Position numbers and translations under genes: made by a program. A stretch of DNA of 64,000 nucleotides from Bacillota bacterium (GTDB lineage Bacteria > Bacillota > Clostridia > Acetivibrionales > DSM-1351): NCBI GenBank assembly GCA_023415305.1, contig JAEZKZ010000094.1:62001-126000 (forward strand), in the 5' to 3' direction. Positions within the stretch are counted from its first letter, which is position 1. Each line of letters starts with the position of its first letter. The notes beneath the pieces were generated by a model that did no database searches, had not been told where the DNA came from, and saw only the letters and a list, made by a program, of their open reading frames with translations. Positions 61,501 through 64,000 of the stretch are shown here, in pieces.

Positions 61501-62865
61501 TTCAACTATCTGCCCTGCTTTTACCTTTACCGCACCGATTTCGGTTATCCTGTCCTTCTGAGGATTAAGCCCCGTAGTCTCTATGTCAAATATTACGAAT
61601 TCATCATCAAGGGTATGGGAATCAGGGTTATATACAATGGGTACATTATCATCCAGCAAATAGCATTCAAGTCCGTATATGACTTTAATACCATGCTTTT
61701 TGGAAGCTCCATAGGCATCAGGATACGCTTGTACAACACCATGATCCGTGATAGCAATAGCCTTGTGTCCCCATTTCGCAGCCCTTTTCACAAGTTCCTT
61801 AACAGGGGTAACCCCATCCATCGAACTCATCTGAGTATGTAAATGGAGTTCAACCCTTTTATTCTCAGCGTCATCGTGCCGGATTTCCTTTTCAGTCTCC
61901 ACAATATCAAAAGCCATAACAGCAAGCTCTTTTGAAAACTTATCGTACTGAGCTTCTCCTCTGATTCTCAGACAAACTCCTTCAACAATTCGTTCTGAAA
62001 TATTAGTAAAATCCTTTTTCTCCACAAACATCTTAACGGTTACAGAACTTGTGTAATCCGTAACGTCAAATATGTAAATAAACTTTCCACCCCGGATTTC
62101 TCTTGATTCAGTTCTGAATACCTCTCCGGCAATGGCCACTTTCCCTGAATCAGGTGTAACTTCAGAAATCCTCATTATACTATCGGTAAAAGGTTTTCCG
62201 GCTATTATTCCCTTAGTAGGGCCATCTCCGGGATGTGAACCCCTGCTTTCGGAAAAACTTTTAGGCTTTTCTTCTGAAGGAGCTGCAGTCATTGCAGTAC
62301 TCACAACCTGCGCCTCATTTTTTTCCTTCTCAGCAACATATTCCTCAAGAATGCTGGAGTCCACCTCAAGGTCGCAAAACTCAACCTTAATTCTTTTTGA
62401 AACAGTATCCTCAATATACTGTTCAAGGATTGTATGACAATTTTGAGTTCTTAAAATTTGTGAGCCCTTTGTAGCAAGCCTGATTTGTAATTTTCCGTCG
62501 TTAAATTCACAGGTACTGCCGGTAAGAATGCCTCTGCAGACTGCGACCTTGCGGTTCAGCATCTGAATCAGTTCATTCCACATCAGCTCCAGAAATTCTT
62601 TGATGCCGTATTCACGTGTACACTTTACCCTGATAGTTATATTATTAGCCCCAAGTGAGGCTGCCAAATGCTCCTCCATCTTTGAAACCAGCCCCGGACT
62701 GATTATTTCAGGGCTTGATGTATATATTTCTAGTTTGTTAGACTTGATAAAAACACTCATCCTGTCTACAGCCAATTTACTGAAAACAGAAAATTCCCCG
62801 TTAAAGTCAACTTGTTCAGGGAATAACTCTTGAAATAATTTATTTGAATTTGTAGAACCTTCCAT
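58561..62865 (-). CDS. polC: PolC, replicative DNA polymerase III alpha subunit
   Basis: A 1434-residue replicative polymerase of the Gram-positive type. The order is an N-terminal OB domain (about 230-320), PHP start (ELHLHTQMSSMDGV), an inserted 3'-5' exonuclease (FVIFDIETTGLNPQ, then VAHNASFDVGF and HHRAVDD), PHP end, and the palm with DGDKEPDIDLNFSGEYQ and GTDVWLNNAQDLI. A zinc-like cysteine set (CESCKHSEF, CPKCGNN) precedes the palm. The length and the exonuclease insert separate it from DnaE. Confidence 0.97.
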   Translation of the reverse strand: MEGSTNSNKLFQELFPEQVDFNGEFSVFSKLAVDRMSVFIKSNKLEIYTSSPEIISPGLVSKMEEHLAASLGANNITIRVKCTREYGIKEFLELMWNELIQMLNRKVAVCRGILTGSTCEFNDGKLQIRLATKGSQILRTQNCHTILEQYIEDTVSKRIKVEFCDLEVDSSILEEYVAEKEKNEAQVVSTAMTAAPSEEKPKSFSESRGSHPGDGPTKGIIAGKPFTDSIMRISEVTPDSGKVAIAGEVFRTESREIRGGKFIYIFDVTDYTSSVTVKMFVEKKDFTNISERIVEGVCLRIRGEAQYDKFSKELAVMAFDIVETEKEIRHDDAENKRVELHLHTQMSSMDGVTPVKELVKRAAKWGHKAIAITDHGVVQAYPDAYGASKKHGIKVIYGLECYLLDDNVPIVYNPDSHTLDDEFVIFDIETTGLNPQKDRITEIGAVKVKAGQIVEKFSAFVNPGIPIPSFIVKLTGITDDMVKDAPPIEQVLTDFMEFIQGTVLVAHNASFDVGFIKQNAKIIGERIRNPFIDTLELCRKMFPELGKYKLNLVAKHLGIELENHHRAVDDSLATAKIFLHCLGLLKIKGCKTLKDIENAFDYEVNVKAPSNHAIILVKNSVGLKNLYKIVSQSHLKYFYKKPRVPKKLLMEYREGLILGSACEAGELYRAILNNKSEDEISKIVRFYDYLEIQPLGNNEFLVNSGKVSSQEELRKINKKIVRLGERHQKPVVATCDVHFMDPRDEVFRRILMSGRGFTDADNQAPLYFRTTDEMLEEFNYLGPEKAREVVIDNTNHIADLIENIAPVLEGTYPPKIEGAEHDIEEMAMSKAKEIYGEELPEVVQQRLEKELNSIIKNGFAVMYLIAQKLVSKSINDGYLVGSRGSVGSSFVANMSGITEVNSLQPHYICESCKHSEFILDGSYDCGFDLPDKVCPKCGNNLKKDGYDIPFETFLGFDGDKEPDIDLNFSGEYQPVAHKYTEELFGEGYVFRAGTIASVAEKTAYGYVKNYLDERGIVVTNAEINRLVKGCTGIKRTTGQHPGGIMIVPKDKEIFDFSPIQRPADDTTSEIITTHFDYHFLHGSILKLDILGHDDPTVIRMLEDITGIDARTITIGEAKTMSLFSSTEALGVKPEDIGSETGTFAIPEFGTKFVRQMLVDTKPKTFSELIRISGLSHGTDVWLNNAQDLIREGITTLSKSICCRDDIMIYLMHAGLPPKTAFKIMEDVRKGKGVKEEYEVIMKENKVPDWYIKSCKTIKYMFPKAHAAAYVMMAFRIAWYKVYHPEAFYATYFTVRADDFDAEMMAQGQDKVKNKIKEYEMKGNNITTKEKNVLTILEVANEMYARGIKFLPIDLYLSEAKKFIIEEGGIRPPLNALQGLGGAAALNIVEARKDGEFLSIDELRTKAKISKSVIEILERNNCLKGLPESNQLCLF

Positions 62866-63012
62866 GATTTATGACCCCATTATAATAATTATGTACAATA
62901 CGATGTCTCTGTTATTTTAAATCTAATACTAAATTTATTCGAACTTAAATAAAAGATAAAAAAATGTTGATATGTTTCTATTATATTTTAACATAAGTAA
63001 GTGAAATTTCAT

Positions 63013-63909
63013 CTAGGTCTTTTCATATACGAGTATATTAATATCCACCTCAGTATGAAGCTCATCCATTTTATGAATTGATGCAATATCTGCGTGTCTG
63101 CTGTAAGGTGTCATTTTGAATAGATTAATAATATCCTGTTTTTCCTTGAGGCTGATATTATAGTTTACACCTGTTTCTTCCACCAGTCTGAAGCCCTTCC
63201 GTACCGTCCCCTTTTGTCCGATTTCCTCCGGCTCCTGGTACATAAGCTTTTTAAGGCTGTATAAGTGACGGGCGCCTGGAACGGCAACTATCAATTTTCC
63301 GTTGGGCTTCATGATTCGCCTGAATTCATGCTCATCTCTTGGCGCAAAAATACAAAGTATATAATCCACAGTATTATCCATTATTGGTATGTGATAATTG
63401 CTGGCTACCGCAAAACGGACCTGCTTGTCCCTGCCCGAGGCATAATTAATGCCATCTCTGGAAACATCGGAAGCGTAGAGACAAAAATTTAGTTTTTTAA
63501 AGTCCCGGTTATGAATTTCAAGATTATTTTTCAGTCTGCTTATGTAATAGCCCTCGCCGCAGCCGGCGTCATAAATATTTATTTCTTTACGAGTGTCATC
63601 TTTACCGGTTTCCGAAGTAGCCTGATTTAAACTGTTATTTGGACTTTGATTGACGCAGAATTGATAAACAATAGAATTCAGCTTATCTGAAAATTGTTGA
63701 TAGTACCCCTTTTCAAGGAATTCTCTTCTGCTTTGAAGCATTTCCTTAGTGTCACCGGGATTGCCCGCTCCGACATGGCTTGAAAGCAAAAGGTTAACAT
63801 ATCCCTTTCTGGCAATATCGAAATTATGCCCATTGGGACAAAAGTATTGCTTTAACCCCTGTTTCAGGGCTTTTGAGCAATTTGGACACTTGAATATGGT
63901 TTTTATCAT
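63013..63909 (-). CDS. rlmA: RlmA-like 23S rRNA guanine-N1 methyltransferase
   Basis: A 298-residue class I SAM methyltransferase with an N-terminal zinc site (FKCPNCSKAL, then FCPNGHNFD) and the family start ARKGYVNLLLSSH. SAM motif I is IYDAGCGEGYYI and motif IV is YILCIFAP. Homologues methylate G745/G748 of 23S rRNA and some give macrolide resistance (TlrB). The ATG at 63909 is chosen. It lies 148 bases before polC. Confidence 0.88.
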   Translation of the reverse strand: MIKTIFKCPNCSKALKQGLKQYFCPNGHNFDIARKGYVNLLLSSHVGAGNPGDTKEMLQSRREFLEKGYYQQFSDKLNSIVYQFCVNQSPNNSLNQATSETGKDDTRKEINIYDAGCGEGYYISRLKNNLEIHNRDFKKLNFCLYASDVSRDGINYASGRDKQVRFAVASNYHIPIMDNTVDYILCIFAPRDEHEFRRIMKPNGKLIVAVPGARHLYSLKKLMYQEPEEIGQKGTVRKGFRLVEETGVNYNISLKEKQDIINLFKMTPYSRHADIASIHKMDELHTEVDINILVYEKT

Positions 63910-64000
63910 TAAATATCGCACCTTCTCTGATACGTTGTTTACACTAATTAAACTAACTTAAGCTTGTCGATTTCCAAAGGAAATTATCACTGGCTCTAAC

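Overview
The window comes from a low-GC, spore-forming Gram-positive bacterium of the class Clostridia. It carries sporulation genes (prkA, yhbH, spoVR, a SpoVD-type PBP), a Gram-positive PolC, strong GGAGG ribosome-binding sites, frequent TTG starts, and a clostridial division/cell-wall cluster. A mesophilic Ruminiclostridium-like species is my best guess, but no sequence here proves the species. Nearly all genes lie on the minus strand. I saw no rRNA, tRNA, CRISPR array, transposase or prophage gene.

Layout, left to right. 1-4.6 kb: the cut 5' end of a membrane HAMP protein (-), a plus-strand pair (XRE-cupin regulator plus acyl-CoA synthetase), a small unknown gene, and a GNAT acetyltransferase broken by an in-frame TGA. 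4.6-11.6 kb: prkA-yhbH-spoVR followed by htpG, with a perfect CIRCE operator just upstream of the htpG promoter. 11.7-16.3 kb: an orphan histidine kinase with an AcoR-type sensory region, a B12-binding radical SAM protein, and a D,D-carboxypeptidase. 16.6-19 kb: two plus-strand genes, a diglucosyl-diacylglycerol-synthase-like glycosyltransferase and a ketoacyl-synthase-III-like protein lacking the usual His and Asn. 19-21.4 kb: a small STAS-like protein and a uracil permease controlled by a PyrR-type attenuator.

21.7-33.1 kb is the dcw cluster, transcribed mraZ-rsmH-ftsL-spoVD-murE-murF-mraY-ftsW-murG, with MraZ operator boxes in front of mraZ and no murD. 33.2-38 kb carries rodA, lgt and a pair of M16 peptidases (one catalytic, one inactive). 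38.7-43.2 kb has a 57-residue plus-strand ORF and an ATPase-Yip1-membrane fusion-permease export operon. 43.3-48.4 kb is hypF-hypC-hypD-hypE for [NiFe]-hydrogenase maturation. 48.4-58.2 kb is the translation operon rimP-nusA-ylxR-ylxQ-infB-rbfA-nrnA-truB-ribF. 58.6-63.9 kb holds polC and an rlmA-like 23S rRNA methyltransferase.

The most unusual signal is a MITE-like repeat family found in six intergenic places. Four copies sit in the same orientation and abut start codons (spoVR, the inactive M16 gene, ribF, truB), so the repeat itself supplies the Shine-Dalgarno sequence. Its other end carries the perfect complement of that sequence, so the mRNA could fold to hide its own ribosome-binding site. 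A second unexplained signal is a 43-nt motif, 36 positions identical between its two copies, placed directly before two minus-strand intrinsic terminators (near 2.8 kb and 21.5 kb).
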